Positions 63,673-64,000 of a stretch of 64,000 nucleotides of DNA are shown here, in pieces. Below the pieces are notes generated by a model. That model was not told the DNA's origin. It saw only the letters and a program-made list of their open reading frames with translations, and ran no database searches. The stretch's first letter is position 1. Every line of letters begins with the position of its first letter. The DNA is from Alphaproteobacteria bacterium (GTDB taxonomy: Bacteria; Pseudomonadota; Alphaproteobacteria; Ferrovibrionales; Ferrovibrionaceae), in the NCBI GenBank assembly GCA_017307375.1, contig JAFKFH010000006.1:434001-498000 (forward strand), read 5' to 3'. The position numbers were made by a program, and so were the translations under genes.

Positions 63673-64000
63673 GACGCCGCTGATCCTGGCCGGCCGGGAC
63701 GGGCAAAGGCGGGTGGTTCTGGCGGCGGATGCCGCCGCCCAGGCCGCCGGCCTGCGCGTCGGCATGCCCGCGACCAAGGCCCAGGCGCTGGTGCCGGGCC
63801 TGGTGATCCAGGACGCCGACACGGCGGCGGACGCCGAGGCGTTGGAGAGGGTGGCGCTCTGGATGCTGCAACGCTTTGCGCCGATCGTCGCCGCCGATCC
63901 GCCCGACGGCATCGTCATCGATTCCACCGGCGCCGATCACCTCCATGGCGGCGAGGCCGCCATGGTGGCGATGCTGGTGGAGAAGCTCGCCAGCGTCGGT
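63587..64000 (+). CDS. imuB: ImuB / Y-family DNA polymerase-like protein (5' part)
   Basis: The first 138 residues of ImuB are present: MTRVISVFLPTLSTDRVRRK, VVLAADAAAQAAGLRVGMP and FAPIVAADPPDGIVIDSTGA. The acidic catalytic residues of active Y-family polymerases are altered in this family; here the first motif reads VFLPTLSTDR instead of DMDAFFA, as expected for a non-catalytic scaffold that recruits DnaE2 and the beta clamp. The C-terminal two thirds, and any dnaE2 gene, lie beyond the window. Confidence 0.85.
   Translation, partial: MTRVISVFLPTLSTDRVRRKAGNTAPPPETPLILAGRDGQRRVVLAADAAAQAAGLRVGMPATKAQALVPGLVIQDADTAADAEALERVALWMLQRFAPIVAADPPDGIVIDSTGADHLHGGEAAMVAMLVEKLASVG

Noticed and set aside
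55398-64000. CRISPR arrays or insertion sequences in the island
   Set aside because: No repeat-spacer pattern, transposase or terminal inverted repeats were seen.

Overview
The window is a dense, GC-rich bacterial chromosome segment. It carries about 62 protein genes, one tRNA, and almost no non-coding DNA apart from short promoters and terminators. Gene content points to an alphaproteobacterium, probably near the Rhodospirillales. The pointers are the order purC-purS-purQ-purL-bolA-grxD, a short purS, a class II DAHP synthase, a flagellin with a very short middle region, and an alphaproteobacterial-type LexA box (GAAC-N7-GAAC) before imuA-imuB. The species cannot be named from this sequence alone.

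Layout. 1-6.5 kb: end of a prepilin peptidase, a UDG-family protein, a lipoprotein hydrolase, a PAS_5 protein, a MocR regulator divergent from a PaiB-like protein plus DUF427, and small exported proteins. 6.6-10.7 kb: tRNA-Val(CAC), gph, glmU and glmS (UDP-GlcNAc synthesis). 10.7-18.5 kb: a DevBCA-like ABC exporter with its own outer-membrane lipoprotein channel, divergent from a reductase-type SDR, an SMR transporter and a membrane glycosyltransferase. 18.5-22.5 kb: a two-component system, a lone flagellin and an unknown gene. 22.5-31.3 kb: LysR, thioesterase, glutathione reductase, class II DAHP synthase, NAPRT-like enzyme, HxlR with a divergent CMD-family gene, and a soluble triple-PAS chemoreceptor. 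31.4-38.2 kb: nadE, gltX, cysS, cimA and trmJ, co-directional. 38.2-42.3 kb: methyltransferase, acyltransferase and TPR-GT41 glycosyltransferase (likely surface or flagellin glycan work), then rpsD. 42.4-49.4 kb: a P-loop kinase with a cytochrome P460, then grxD-bolA-purLQS-purC. 49.4-55.3 kb: Rap1a/Tai-like protein, CinA-type protein, map, a 2OG-Fe(II) oxygenase, PhoD-type phosphatase, SDR and LysR.

The accessory part starts at about 55.95 kb. radC is cut immediately after its HNHP motif and followed by a tyrosine recombinase and six tightly packed co-directional genes. These are a YhcG-type PD-(D/E)XK nuclease with an extra HEPN/DUF4145-like tail, three helical HEPN-like proteins (two with a clear R-X4-H motif), a second PD-(D/E)XK nuclease, and a trypsin-like serine protease that overlaps the nuclease gene. 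This reads as a genomic island carrying an unnamed putative defence operon and is the best candidate here for an undescribed system. Right after it, under a perfect LexA box, come imuA and the start of imuB. The missing 3' end of radC is not seen before the window ends, so the right border of the island is unresolved and imuAB could be host genes or cargo.
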